A stretch of DNA of 64,000 nucleotides from Klebsormidium nitens (lineage: Eukaryota > Streptophyta > Klebsormidiophyceae > Klebsormidiales > Klebsormidiaceae). The DNA is taken from contig DF237240.1 of NCBI GenBank assembly GCA_000708835.1, positions 31,023 through 95,022 of the forward strand. Direction: 5' to 3'. The first letter of the stretch is position 1. The number at the start of each line of letters is the position of its first letter. This document shows positions 11,601-23,100 of the stretch, in pieces. Below the pieces are notes generated by a model. That model saw nothing but the letters and a program-made list of their open reading frames with translations. It did not search any database and was not told the DNA's origin. The translations under genes and the position numbers were made by a program.

Positions 11601-13963
11601 GAGCTTCTCTTTTCGTGTATCTCGGTTCCCACTTGGCTGGCCCGTTGGGTCCAAAGATCACACAGCTTATTCGTGGCAACCTGTTTACTTTGCGCTTGGG
11701 GAAGTTTCGTCCGAGACTCCATGAAGCGAAGAAGATGATTTATTTGGCAATCTTCTGCGCATGGCCTCATGACGCGGCTCAGGGCTCGCATGTTTCTCAC
11801 AATGACGGGAATTGCGCCCTGATGCGTTAGGACGAGGACTATTGCTGACGCTGCTACTGGCCCGCCCCTGGAGAGGCAACATGAGCAGAAGCTGCCCCTC
11901 TTGTGACCGTTCCAGGTTTTCCTTTGAACTTTCACAGGGCGCTTCCCGATGTATATTTCGAATGCCATTGTTCAATCGACCACAGTAATTCCGCCATCCC
12001 TAACGACGCCGATTCGCGTCAGCGCCTACGGCTTTGCAGGATTACTTCCACGTCTGATGGACCAGCGTACTGTCTCCAGGCTTGTCGGCTGCGCCTTTCC
12101 TGAAGACTTCCTCTTGACCGAGCGCATCCAGAACTTGCCCGCCACTAACTTCTTAAATTCCCTTTTTGCTGCCCACTCAATATTCATCTTTTCGTCTTAT
12201 TCAGACGAGAAACGTCGAATCCGCGCATCCAAGGGCCGCGTCTTTGCGCTTCCGGACGAGCCTGACGTGACACGTGTCTGGCTGCCGCACGAGGACACTC
12301 CGGGGCTCGCCATGGCACGTGCCTTCGGCGACCTGTGCCTCAAGGACTACGGCATCATCTCGGCGCCTGACGTCACGCACTATAAGCTGACGGACCAGGA
12401 CAAGTTCATAGTTCTGGCGTCCGACGGGGTGAGCGCTCATTGGTTCAGATGGTTTTCGGCGGTCGAGTCGGTTGGCTTCCTTCTTCTTTCATTTGTGTGA
12501 CCGAAGTTCCGGGCGGGGTGTTAGAGTTTGCTTTACTTCAGACCTGGGCACTGAGATTGGAAAACCCGTATTTCAGATTTTCGAAGTCCTCGAGGCAACC
12601 TGGTTGGGAGCACCATTTTTTGCGAGCGCCATAGGCCACAGGTGGCCTCCTCAACACTTCTCCAATTCATTAGACGGATTTCGCGAACAGCGCATTCGCC
12701 GGAAAAAATCGGTTCCCAAAGGTTCCTCGATAAGAAGCAAGGGAAGCGCATCACTCGCACATGAGATTGTGGTGTGGCTGACCGCAGGCCGACACTTTCT
12801 GTTCGTCACAGTCTTCCTAACCAATCCATATTACGGATGCTCTGGCTGTGCCTTACCTTCCTCCTCTCCTCCTCTGATCACATTCAAAATCTGATAGCGT
12901 CGGGCTGGTCTTCTGCTTTGGGACTTGCTGGAAAACCAGCACCTGCTCGTCAAGTCAATTTTCACGGGCCTTTGTATCCTCCAAAGGTCCGTTGCGGTTG
13001 TTTCTCGTTTGATAGTCGGGCTGCTCCCTGCCAGGTAAGGGACGTGTTGGAGAACCAGGAGGTGGTCCTTGTCAGTAGTGAAGACTTCTTGTATCTTGTT
13101 CACAGCTGAATGCTTGCAGAGGCTTACGTCTTGTTCGAAGTCAATGCCGCCCCCCCCTGCCAGGTGTGGGACGCGCTGGAGAACCAGAGGAGGTCCTTGT
13201 TAGCACCACAGATTCTTGTTGTGCTGTCTATGAGGAAATGCCTGCAAACGCTAAGCCCTTGTTCAAAATCGATCCCCCCCGGTGCCAGGTGTGAAACATG
13301 TTGGAGAACAGGAGGGGGGCCTTGTTAGCACCACAGATTTCTTCCGTGCTGTCCATAAGTAAATGTAAACGTTCAAACCTTGTTCACATCGATCCCCCCC
13401 GGTGCCAGGTGTGGGACGTGTTGGAGAACCAGGAGGTGATACAGCTGGTCGCCTCGCTGGCCGCCCGCAAGGACGCCGCCAACCGCGTCATCCAGACCGC
13501 GGTGCGCACCTGGCGGGAAAAGTACCCGTTCTCCAAGACCGACGACTGCGCGTGCGTGGTCCTCTTCTTGGACGGGGGCATCGATGTCGAGGGCCCGCTC
13601 GTAAAAGTCGCAGCGGCGCAAGCAAAGCTGGGGGCGCCCAGCGCGCAAGCGAAGGTTGGGGCGCCCAACACGCAAGCAAAGGTGGGGTCACCTAACGGGG
13701 TGGGGGAACGTGGGCCGTCGTTAGCGGAAATGGGCCTGCTGGGGAAGAAGGCGGAAAAGGGGGAGAAGGGGGAGAAAGTTGGGGGAGAAAAGTCACCCCC
13801 GAAGGAGTTGCCGGAGGAGAGTTTGATAGCGCGGGCGGACAGCGTTGTGAATCTGTCGGCGGTGGTGCGGGCGATGGATGACGAAGCCCCTGCGGACGAG
13901 GACGGCGGGAGCGCTCTCGTGGCGCGGGCCGACTCGGTCACCACTATCACTAGGAAATTGTGA
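8624..13963 (+). CDS. Protein phosphatase 2C (PPM family, plant clade-E-like)
   Basis: Exons: 8624-8947, 10279-10587, 11274-11391, 12205-12428, 13409-13963; 509 residues, all GT-AG with matching phases. It is a Mg/Mn-dependent Ser/Thr phosphatase. Metal-site and core motifs are visible in order: GRNQDA near the end of exon 1, FDGHGP (122-127; D123), GDSR (221-224), ARAFGD (288-293), SDGVWDVL (from 323) and DDCACVV (from 370). WLPHEDTPGLAMARAFGD and FALPDEP match the plant clade E type. The last 130 residues are an Ala/Lys/Glu-rich tail with a threefold repeat (AQAKLGAPS-like) and two copies of ARADSV. The N-terminus is MLRILKKG, so the Gly2 myristoylation site common in this clade is absent. 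An upstream coding exon is possible because an AG lies just 5' of the ATG. Intron 4 carries exon-edge repeats, listed separately. Confidence 0.9.
13031..13408 (+). repeat. Three degenerate tandem copies of the exon-5 acceptor edge in PP2C intron 4
   Basis: Copies begin at 13031, 13160 and 13285, with the functional exon edge at 13405; spacings are 129, 125 and 120 bp. Each copy has a C-rich tract, CCAG, then a version of GTGTGGGACGTGTTGGAGAA. Copy 1 reads GTAAGGGACGTG, copy 2 GTGTGGGACGCGCTGG and copy 3 GTGAAACATGTTGG. Copies 2-3 and the functional edge also share the upstream TTGTTC...CCCCCC tract. Copies 2 and 3 share a downstream CTTGTTAGCACCACAGATT. Their frames run into stops, so they look like decoys or relics rather than cassette exons. 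Confidence 0.9.
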
Positions 13964-14996
13964 TAGAGGTGACGAAGTTGTGAGGGGCGGAAAGCGGATT
14001 GTTCGCTGCAATCAAGCCATGATTGCCCAGTGAGCGCACTCGAGAGGCAACGCAGGTCCAAGCGGGCGCTTCGCATCAATAAACGTTGCAAATGCAGATT
14101 TATGTTCGACCAGAGTTGTGGCAGAACGTCAGTTGTAAATTTACACGCGTTGCTTCAAGACAAATATGTTAAGTACGGTACAGGTCTGCTAGGTTCGTCG
14201 GATTTACAAGTGACTCCAGTCTTTTGACGTTCATACAAACTCAAGCTTTACAAGGAAGAGACACGTATACTTGATGCAACTCACTAGCCGCGCGTCTCAG
14301 TCTCACACTGTGACAACCCTGCACGGTTTCTTGACGCGCATGCATTGTTACAGTACGTTATGCATAAGAAAATAGGGAGCTAAGAGCTCGCTCCAACCGT
14401 CATATATGAATAAGCAGCTAGCCTGGTGAATCATACACGTGATGGGGTCGCCGCGCGTATACTTAATGTGTAAGGCCGTCTAATTGACTCTTGAACTTAG
14501 ACATATGCGTATGCGTGCTATACGCTCGCGCATGAACAGGCCCGCTCAGCTATAGCTCCGACATGTTGCAGTGCACATGTTGGGCTCATGTACACGAGGC
14601 CGTCTCGATCAGCAATGATCACGACTCAGATCCTATATGCCATGTGTTGCGGCGGTATGTAGGAGCGGTAGCCAATGCAATCTCAGGCTGTCGGAAGGTG
14701 TCCGACTCCGATTGAATCATACATGATGGTGCTGCTGCGCTTACGCGACCGCAGTCAGAAGCTTGATCGGCTCCAAAACGGATTAGTTTAAGACGGCTTG
14801 TCTCGAGCATCACGAATTGCGATCGAGAATCACGTCCGCCCCTCAGTCGCCTTGACACCTGCTCCGGTCATGCAATCGGACACTCAATATCGAGTCCGTT
14901 CCTCGTGAGCGACCGGACAAGTAGGAAGAGTGCCGACAACCAAAACCCCTGTACACCAATCAGGCAGTCTAGCACATCCCCCTCTGCAGGCGTTTC
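13964..14996. other. Intergenic region after PP2C
   Basis: It holds the PP2C 3' untranslated region and then AT/GC-mixed sequence with no convincing exon. A minus-strand open stretch at 14619-14858 exists but lacks splice context. Confidence 0.4.
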
Positions 14997-16013
14997 TCAA
15001 TCTGGGCCTTGTTCGTGAGCATACCGATCAAGTAAGACCGGCACTAAGGAGACGGCTGCGAATACTACCGCTCCTGCACCAACGTATCGCATCGTTGCAC
15101 TCTTCACAACACGTTGTTTGAACCTCTTCTTCTGCATAAAACCACGAGCACAAAAGTAAGTGCCAACATTCTCAATACGCAACTTCAGCTTCTACGCAAG
15201 CCTCTGCAGACTTTCGGCAGATGCAAATCACTAGCTGCCGCGTGCTTTTCCTGATCTGACAATCTCCCGCTGTGACAAAGCTAAATCACAAACTCCCACT
15301 CTGTCAAAGCATTTCCACAACAATCGCTTTGAAAAGAATCGCTCCTGACACCAGACGTACTCCGCCACTGCGCAGCTTACCCGTGCCTTACAAGCATGCC
15401 AGACTCAACGAACGCAACTTAGCACGAGACTGAAACAAACGGCGAGAGGACATGCGCTGAGGATCAGGCAGGACGTAACTTACCTCTTGCGTTGCCACGT
15501 ACTCCGAAATGGCCCCACTCGGTATCGACAGCTTGCCAGAGACCGGGCCTTCTACATAGGAGACCCTGAACAAGGGGGAAAATGCTGTTCTCGGTAAGTG
15601 GATGCAGGTTCCAACAACTTTCTGACTTCTGTCCATTTCCAACTGTCGTCGCTCCCACTAAAAGCGTGCTCTAGCGACCCGCATAAGACGCTGTCGCGGT
15701 GTGCACCTAGATCCCTTAAAAGCTTCGCAAACGAAGGCCGCTTGCCTGACTTGATGTTCACGGCTTGTCAGCACAGAAAAGACAGCATCTTTCATTTACC
15801 CAAGCGCAACTTCGAGCAACGTTTTAGGAAGGCTGAGCTATAATGCTTCTCGCCAAAGCTTGATGATAGAGGAAAGCCACAGCAGAGGCAGTATTGCACA
15901 GGCTCGTCTGCCGACCAACCCGGGCTAAACGTAACCGCATGAGAAGGTACGACTAGAACGACCAGTATGACTATGACGGTAAGCTGCGTCAGGAAAGCTG
16001 ACACCTGGAGCAA
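14997..16013 (-). CDS. Possible small membrane-protein gene, partial model
   Basis: Two exons join cleanly. Exon 15484-15565 ends in a strong GTAAGT donor and encodes VEGPVSGKLSIPSGAISEY. Exon 14997-15131 starts after TTTATGCAG in matching phase. It encodes a basic stretch (KKRFKQRVVK), a hydrophobic helix (YVGAGAVVFAAVSLVPVLL) and DRYAHEQGPD before a stop. This predicts a C-terminal membrane anchor. A very hydrophobic stretch at about 15935-16010 (TVIVILVVLVVPSHA) resembles a signal peptide, but it follows an AG acceptor and has no in-frame ATG. Its phase also does not join the next exon directly, so at least one exon is missing. I do not recognise the family. It could be a type I membrane protein of the secretory pathway. 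Confidence 0.35.
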
Positions 16014-17133
16014 GCCACCTGAAAGAGTCCACTAAGAAACTTTCGCGGGCAGCAGGCACTTGTCTTAAGCATCGAAGATCCAACAAACATGTGGAATACG
16101 AGGAGAAGAAAGATCTATCACCGGGAACTTTCGGCTGCTAACCAGGTCAATCACCAGCCTTGAGTTTCAGATTACTGGGAAAATGACCGGTCTTTAACTT
16201 TGTTTAAAGGCCAGACTTCGATACTGGACACAAAACCACTTTTCAACCAGCCCATAACGATCCAGGATTAACGGCAAGCAATTTCTGTGTATAAGCGGAA
16301 ACATCCGACAGTGAGAGCTTACCTAATGGAAGTAAGGAAATTCTTGACTACTCTCTGGAGCGCTGCCGGCCTGCATAAGAACTCATAATATTATTCGGCT
16401 TGCCGACTCCTCTCGACGCCCTTCCGAATTGCGTGATGCTCTCTGGGTTTAGGTATGAGAAGCTCAATATATGATAATGGGGCGGGTAGGGTTGGATTAG
16501 GGATTAGGGTGGGTTCGAAGCTGGTGATGACTCGGGTTAGGCTTTCGATATTGGCTTCGTTCTCAAAACACTTTGAGCCTACTATTGACTTTTTCAAGAA
16601 AATGAATCTCGTGCTTTGACCTTGACTGAAACTGAAATCTGGAGATCGTGACAATGCCCGTCGTTGAACGAAACAAACGAACTAGCTTCGTGGCACATGA
16701 TACTTGGTTCAGGAACGACCGACCGTCCTAACTTAGAAACGAAGACTCGATCAATGGAAAATTGGTGGGAAACGAAGCACTCTGGGGGCAGACAATGAAA
16801 AGCAGCTTGGCAAAGCGGTCTGCCGGCTCCGCCTAGGAAGAAGCTAAAGTGCGCAGGTGAAAAGGCGACAGGAGCTTCGACCAACTTGAACGCGTTCAAC
16901 ATGCTTGCGAGATTTGAACCGTTCAGTTGCCACGTAGGGGGATCTTGTCCTAACCAGGAAAAAAAAAGGACTCTCAGGATGCACGGGGTAAGCTGCTGGT
17001 ACAGGGGTTCAAGGCTGTATGTTTCACGACCCTTTGCTCCGTATAGAAAGATTCGAAATGATGCTTTCTTTAGCACAAGCAGACTCTGGCTCAAGAACGG
17101 AATTGACGAACCAGTCCAGACAGGAGGCGAGTC
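16014..17133. other. Intergenic region with a short TTAGGG-like patch
   Basis: No supported gene. A patch at about 16484-16513 on the plus strand contains GGTAGGG, GATTAGGG and GATTAGGGTGGG, a short degenerate telomere-like G-rich stretch. It is too short to call an interstitial telomere array. Confidence 0.4.
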
Positions 17134-19462
17134 TCACCCGTTATTTTCTATGTGGATCGTCAGCCCAGGTTTCCGCTCCGCATCCTGTCGCGCGAGCGCC
17201 TCCAGCTTCGCGTAGACTTGTTGGCGAGTATTTTTAGCGGAATAACTTTGCAGGTCCAGAAGCCATTGGGACCCCCTCGGTGTCGGGTTTCTTCCCGTTG
17301 CTACCTTCTCGAGTCTCCGCCAAAACCCCTGACCTAGGCTCGAGTTCCCCACGCTGTGATCGAGAGCTTGGGCGTCCGTTTCTACGTGCCGAAAGGGCTC
17401 CCGCTCAACGTCCGTTTCATGGGGGTTCCTTAAGGAAGCGTTGTCCTGGAGGGGGGGTGTATCTGAGCTGGTGTCGGTTTCGCGGAAAGGTTCCAAAGGC
17501 TGGCGTGAGGAGCCGAGCTTTTGGGAGGCTCGCCGCTTAGCGCTTTTGGGCCTGGATGGTTCGAGTTTGGTGGAACTTAGCCATGCCTTCAGCGCTAAGC
17601 GAGTTGCGTCAACCCCTCCCTCCCCGGAATCTGCGAGCGGAACCCCAGCATCGGCGCCCTGTTTCTCTGGTATTGGAGCTGTGGGGACCTTCTGTTCAGA
17701 TTCGCCTTCAACCCCTACTCTCGACTTTGAAACAATAGGGGGGCTAGAGCTCGCACACCCAGTCTCTGCTGGGGCTCTGACTCCCTTCCTGGCTTTGCCC
17801 AAACCCGGTTCTCGACCTGAAGAGCTTGCCTCCTCCCCGGACGTTCTGCGCTCTTTCAGATCCTTGGACTTTGCTGTCACTCCCGATCCATCTTCCCCGT
17901 TGCCTGGAGCCACTTCTCTATCTAAACCGCTTGCCTCTGTTCCAGACGCTCTGCGCTTTTTCGGTTCCTTCGACTTTGCATTTTCAGTAACTGGACGATC
18001 GCCCCGTTGGTGAGGCACATGCCCGCTGCCAGGCGCTGAGACCGCAGCAGACGCAATCATCTCGGAGAGCTCTTTGCAGATTGCTTGAGCTGCTGGATCC
18101 GAAAGAGTAGCAAACGGCCGCAGGGTTTCCTGGGTGACCCAGTTCGGCCGAACGCCTGCCGCTTTGAAAGCAGACCAAGCCTGAAGGGCCGCTTGCACGT
18201 CGCCCGCTTTGACACAGGCATGGAGCCAAGAGTTGTATGTATGGTAGAAAGCTGGGGAAGCGAGACAGATAAGGATGCTTAGGGCAAGACTTAAGAAGTT
18301 GCTGGCTAAAAAAGCCAGCTATATGGTCGCGGTGTTCACTTTTGCGCCTAGGGCAACTCATATCGGAAGGCAGCTAGGATATTATGTGGACAAGAAAGGG
18401 ACAGGGGTCGATGCTTGTATGCAGGGAGTCAATCTGCAGGTGGAGAAACCTGTGGAAGAGCTGACTGTAACCTTACATTGACGCTCCTAGCTGCTCATGA
18501 AGTGGAAAGAAGGTTAAGATGCGTAAAGTTCAACAGCTGCATCATCAGCATTGTTTTCAGAAGGCAACGAGTGCAAAGGAAGACACTATTTCCTGCAGCA
18601 GTTCTGGCTGCACCAACCTCTGCTATACCCACGGGCTTTGCAAAGCATGGGCGACGTCGAGAACAGCACTGGTTGGGCTTGATTACTTCATTCGCTACAT
18701 TAGACTGTTGCGTCTCCAAGCTCATCAGACTCTTCGACGTTGGATTGAAAGGCTTAGTGCTGAACGCTTGCCTTGTAATGCAGGCCCGAATCATCCAAAA
18801 CATGCAACTCGAAGGTGGTGTGACCAGGAAGATGTGGCAGGGGGCACGACTAAGTTCAGGGAACCACTCCAAGGAGCTGAAGAATCTGAACTAGAGGAGT
18901 TTTCAAGCCATAGCTTTCGATTGAACTCACGTTTTAATGATGCAGCTGGGATTTCCACAAGCACAATGTTGGCAGCCTCGTCCGGACGACTGTTTGCAAC
19001 AAGTATGCTGAAAGCTTCGTCTCGCTGCACACCTTCAGCAGCCATTCTGTCCAATACTCGCCGTGCCTCCGGCAAGTTCGCAGCGAAGATCCACGCCTTC
19101 ATGATGGCATGAAAGTGAGCTTTTGTGGGGAGGATCTTGTCTTCTCTCATCTCACAAAGCAGCTTTTCAGCTTCGAGTGGCAGCTTAGCTTTCCAAGCAA
19201 CTCTCAGGCATACTGCGTAGGTCAAAGGATCAGGTGGTATCCCATGCAATCGCATCCTGCCGACGATCTCCTGGCACGTTTGCCACTTGACACGCCCCGG
19301 TATGAACATAAGCCTCTCAATATCAAGCAGCACTTCATTGTAGAAACAGCGACTGTGTGGCCTCCCAGCTTGCTCGCGCTCACGCAGTGCTCTGTCTTTC
19401 AAATCCAGCTCAGCTCTCGCAGCAAAACTCTGAGGAGAGAGAGACCTCTTTTGCAAATCCAT
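17134..19462 (-). CDS. Pentatricopeptide repeat (PPR) protein with long disordered tail
   Basis: Exons on the minus strand: 19462-18931 and 18251-17134 (stop), joined through C|CT to give SLKPFYHTYNSWLHAC; 549 residues from the ATG at 19462. Residues about 60-140 hold two PPR-type helix pairs (TCQEIVGRMRLHGIPPDPLT and EAEKLLCEMREDKILP), and a further repeat is degenerate. Exon 2 opens with a good PPR (YNSWLHACVKAGDVQAALQ ending GVRPNWVT). PPR proteins bind organellar RNA. Few repeats are present and no clear transit peptide is visible, so the true start may lie upstream of 19462. The remaining 300 residues are Ser/Lys/Glu-rich and low-complexity, with two related KSKEPKKRRASG / KSKDLKERRTSG blocks. 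Such a tail is unusual for the family. Confidence 0.8.
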
Positions 19463-20180
19463 GGCTGCATCTCAGAGAAAGTGTGGAACACCCTACCCCT
19501 AGCTCAATGCTGACGCTGCTGCTGCATGTCCAAATGCTTGGAAGACCTCTTCTTGAAGGGCATGGTTGTCAATGCTGGCAACAGACGGCTCTGATCCTGC
19601 CCATGGGAAGCTTGCCGATTCGATTCTTCATAATGGCACCCAATGGCACCCGGATATCTTAACATATCTGGTGCAGGATTTGTCAAACTAGTATGTTAAT
19701 TGCGCAGGCTCTGATGAAAACAAACCGAAAGTGATATTATTCAACCCATTCTTTGGAGCCGCTTTCTAAGCAGATTTGTCGTATTTTTAAGATATATTGC
19801 TTCGATTTAAAGAACTCGATGTTCAGCATTTCACATGGACCAAAAAATGAAGCATGAAGAAAGTCACTTGAGGAATTGGAAGGTTTAACTTTAAACAATG
19901 GAGGTGAATGGAGGGCATGCATTGCAATCTGCAGCGGTCGCAAGGCTCACTTCAAAGGAACGTTCAGATTGAATTTAGAAGAGATGCTTCCTGCAAGAAT
20001 TGTAGTCACTGATTGCTTTCTGCGAAGGAGGTTGAAAGCTTGGCTTAACCTGCCATAGCGGTGGTGATTCCTTCTGCAGGATATCAAAGGCGCTCCTGCA
20101 ATTGCCCCCTAAATCCCTTCGAATGTTCGGCATTTGCCGGTCATTCAATCATAAGTTGTATTAAAGATCAAAACTGCACC
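19463..20180. other. Divergent promoter region, PPR (-) / APC4 (+)
   Basis: About 720 bp lies between the two ATGs. It is AT-rich around 19690-19870. No TATA box or repeat stands out clearly. Confidence 0.4.
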
Positions 20181-23100
20181 ATGGTCACTGAGAGTGAGGA
20201 TCAGATCCCTGAGGAGACCGAGGGCGGGGGAATTGACGAAATTCCTTTCCGCCAATTGGCCGACAAGACACTTCTGTCTCCAGTAAGGATTGCACCACCA
20301 TGTCCCCCATTGAATGCTCAAAGACCGCTCTCCTCTAGGCCCCAATTGAGGTTGCCGCTGAAGACTGGGTGCAATTACGATCACATCATTGGTTCCTTCT
20401 ATGTTGATGCATTGAGGCTTCCTTGCACTGTGCAGTGGGAAATTCCATTTATCGCATAGCGATTGATATGTTCAGAACTGGTATCACCATTTTAATCAAG
20501 GGCTTTCCTTACCCTTGCTGATGGTTCCTCTGGATCCTATGTCTCAGTAGTCTGGCTAGCCTAGAATTGCGGCTCGTTTGTAGTAGTTTCAGAGTCTGGC
20601 AACTCAACTACGGACTTTTCATCAATCACTCACGGAAAACTTGTTCGGCATCATGCACACCACCCTCATCAAGACAGCGCCAAAGGGCCATTCACATTCC
20701 AGAGCTGGTTTTGAAGGAAGTTTCATCAATCATGCACAATCATTAGGAACCATCAGAAAGTGTACACAACTCCAGCTCTGCATTTCTGTGTTATGCAATC
20801 TTCCCTGTCAAACCGGCTCCAATTCATTGCTGGTTGACCACGTGCGCTCTAGCTCTTGAGGTGCCAAGCTAAGGAAGGAGGCCACCGGCCCCTGGAACCT
20901 CACGTTCTGTGCATCTTCAGACCCGTGAAGACCTAACGTTTTCAGATGTTAACTAGTTAAACAACTTGACATGAGTCTTATCTTGCCCCACTCCCCAGGT
21001 GCTGATTGCGTCATGGAGCCCCACCATGGACTTGCTTGCGATGGCCACCGCCGATGGCCAGCTGATGGTACACCGGCTCAACTGGCAGAGGCTCTGGACT
21101 GTGACCCCAGGTGATACTTCCTTACTTTACTTACCTTAGTTCGTTCAAAGCAGCCCAAGCCTTCACTGTTTTTGCAGTTCCTGGTCCTTCTGCCTGGTTT
21201 AAGAAGTAGAGAAACTGGTCCTGTATGCCGATCTTGAAAAGCCCCAGCTTTGCCTCCAGCTGCCCTTGTTATTGGAACTTTTGATCGGAAGGAGCTCTTG
21301 CCCTTGAAGACGTTTCTTCTAAGGTTCCGCAGAAGACCTTTCGTAGCTTTCTGGTTTTGAAGCAGCCTCTTGCACCTTTGTGCCTTCTATTTCATTCTAG
21401 AAACATGCCAAGCTTCGTGAAAAGCTGATTTTGCTGATGAGGATTTGAGATGCTTTGCAGCCCATGCGGTGACCGCGCTTTGCTGGCAACCAAACGGGAA
21501 AGTTCTGGCGGCAGGACGGGAGGACGGCGGGGTTGTGCTGTATGACGTGGAGGTGAGATGAGCACCTGTGCAACCTTGTGTTCCTGGGGTTGTACCATGA
21601 GTGATTGGATTCGGCTGGCGTCACGTAAGAGTAAGTGCTTGAACACCTCACAACAGACGCGCGGTGATATTCTGTCCACATGTGAAGATATTCTGTGGGT
21701 CTCGAGTCACAGAGATCAACGACTTGCAATTTCGTATTTATCGGCTAGTAGGATTGATGCGACAACCTGCGTCAAGGGCCTTCTATGCGCCATTGCCACA
21801 GTAGCTGGTTGAAGTACAGCTTTCAAGGCGTCCGGTTGGGTGACTCCTAAAAGACCCTGACAAACATTACTTTACTTTACTCACAACCTTCGAAAATCAA
21901 GTCATCTTTGAGGTACGAACTGTTCTCTGTTGGTACAGACCGGCGAGGTGCATCGCCAGCTGGCGGAGCACAGCGCCGCCGTCACCTGCATGGAGTGGGT
22001 GGAGGAGGACGCTGAAGTGGGGGTGAGTTGCTCCTGCTTTTCTAGACCACTTTCCTCAAGAAGGTTTCTGCATATTGTCAGCGCGACGGCTGCTCGCTGA
22101 CGTCATGCCTACAGTCTTGAGCGATCCGAGAATCCATGGACAGACTTAAACGACTGATGTTCTCTCATGTACGACCAGCCCTTGCCGTAAACCCGAAATG
22201 GCACTTCAAACGCTTCTGTTCGACCGGATGTACGATCTTTCAAAGCGGAAGGCTTCATGTTGAAACTTTTGTGGGCGACCTCTGCATTATAAAAACGCAC
22301 GTGGTCGTTCTGGAAAGCTGAACAACTTCAATCCTTGTTATTAGTTTTCTCGTCCCGCCCTCAATTATCGCCCTCCGGCCCTTCTTCAGGCCTCCCCAGA
22401 CAGCGTCTTCAGCTACACCGACCGCACCGCCCGCTTCTTCCCCCTCTGCCCCCCCCCTCCCCAAGGCCCCGAATCCACCCCCCTGGCCGCATTTGACGTC
22501 ACTGCCAGCAGCGAGCCCGGCGCCGCCCCTGCTGACAAGGCCTCCGGCAGCCTTTCGTCAAGATTGAGCATCCTGAGTAGCGCCGACAGTCAGGGGCTGG
22601 TCTGCTTACAGGCTCTGGGGGCGTTCCTGATCGGGAAGGTGAACCTGAGGGAGGTCGAGTTTCAGGAGCCGATGGAACCGGGGAAGTTCACCGGGGTGCT
22701 GCCGCAAAAGATGCGCGACGCGGAGGTCGTCAAGGTGAGTGACGGAGGGTGGGGGTGTGAAGCTGCTTATCAGTAATATAAGGCGAAAAGTCAACCATTT
22801 GCTGGTCTGCGGCACATATGCTTCACTGACGTGCTTCCCCCTGTCAAAATGCTGACAATCTGGGCGTTCCGTGAGGGACGACTGGATGCGTATCTGAGGG
22901 GTCGCCTGTCGCTTATGTCAGCCCTAAAGCTAGAGCACGGGAGGGGATTGATTGTCATCTGGTCTCTCCTTATACTTTGATTGCTGGAACGAGGAAACAT
23001 TTCATCCGCTGAAGCAGCTTCAGCATACTTGCTTTGCCCTCTGATCTTGTTGGTTGTAATTCATCCATCAGGCTCTCTCTCGTTAACCTCCGCTAAATGC

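Noticed and set aside
13110-13328. Alternative PP2C exon from the intron 4 copies
   Set aside because: The copies hit stops or lose conserved residues (VWDALENQRRS..., CETCWRT...). They are better explained as degenerate repeats.
16484-16513. Interstitial telomere repeat
   Set aside because: Only two or three degenerate TTAGGG-like units are present; chance or a short G-rich patch explains it.
17441-18013. Plus-strand open frame opposite the PPR tail
   Set aside because: It is a mirror of the Ser/Lys/Glu-rich minus-strand coding tail, without splice or family support.
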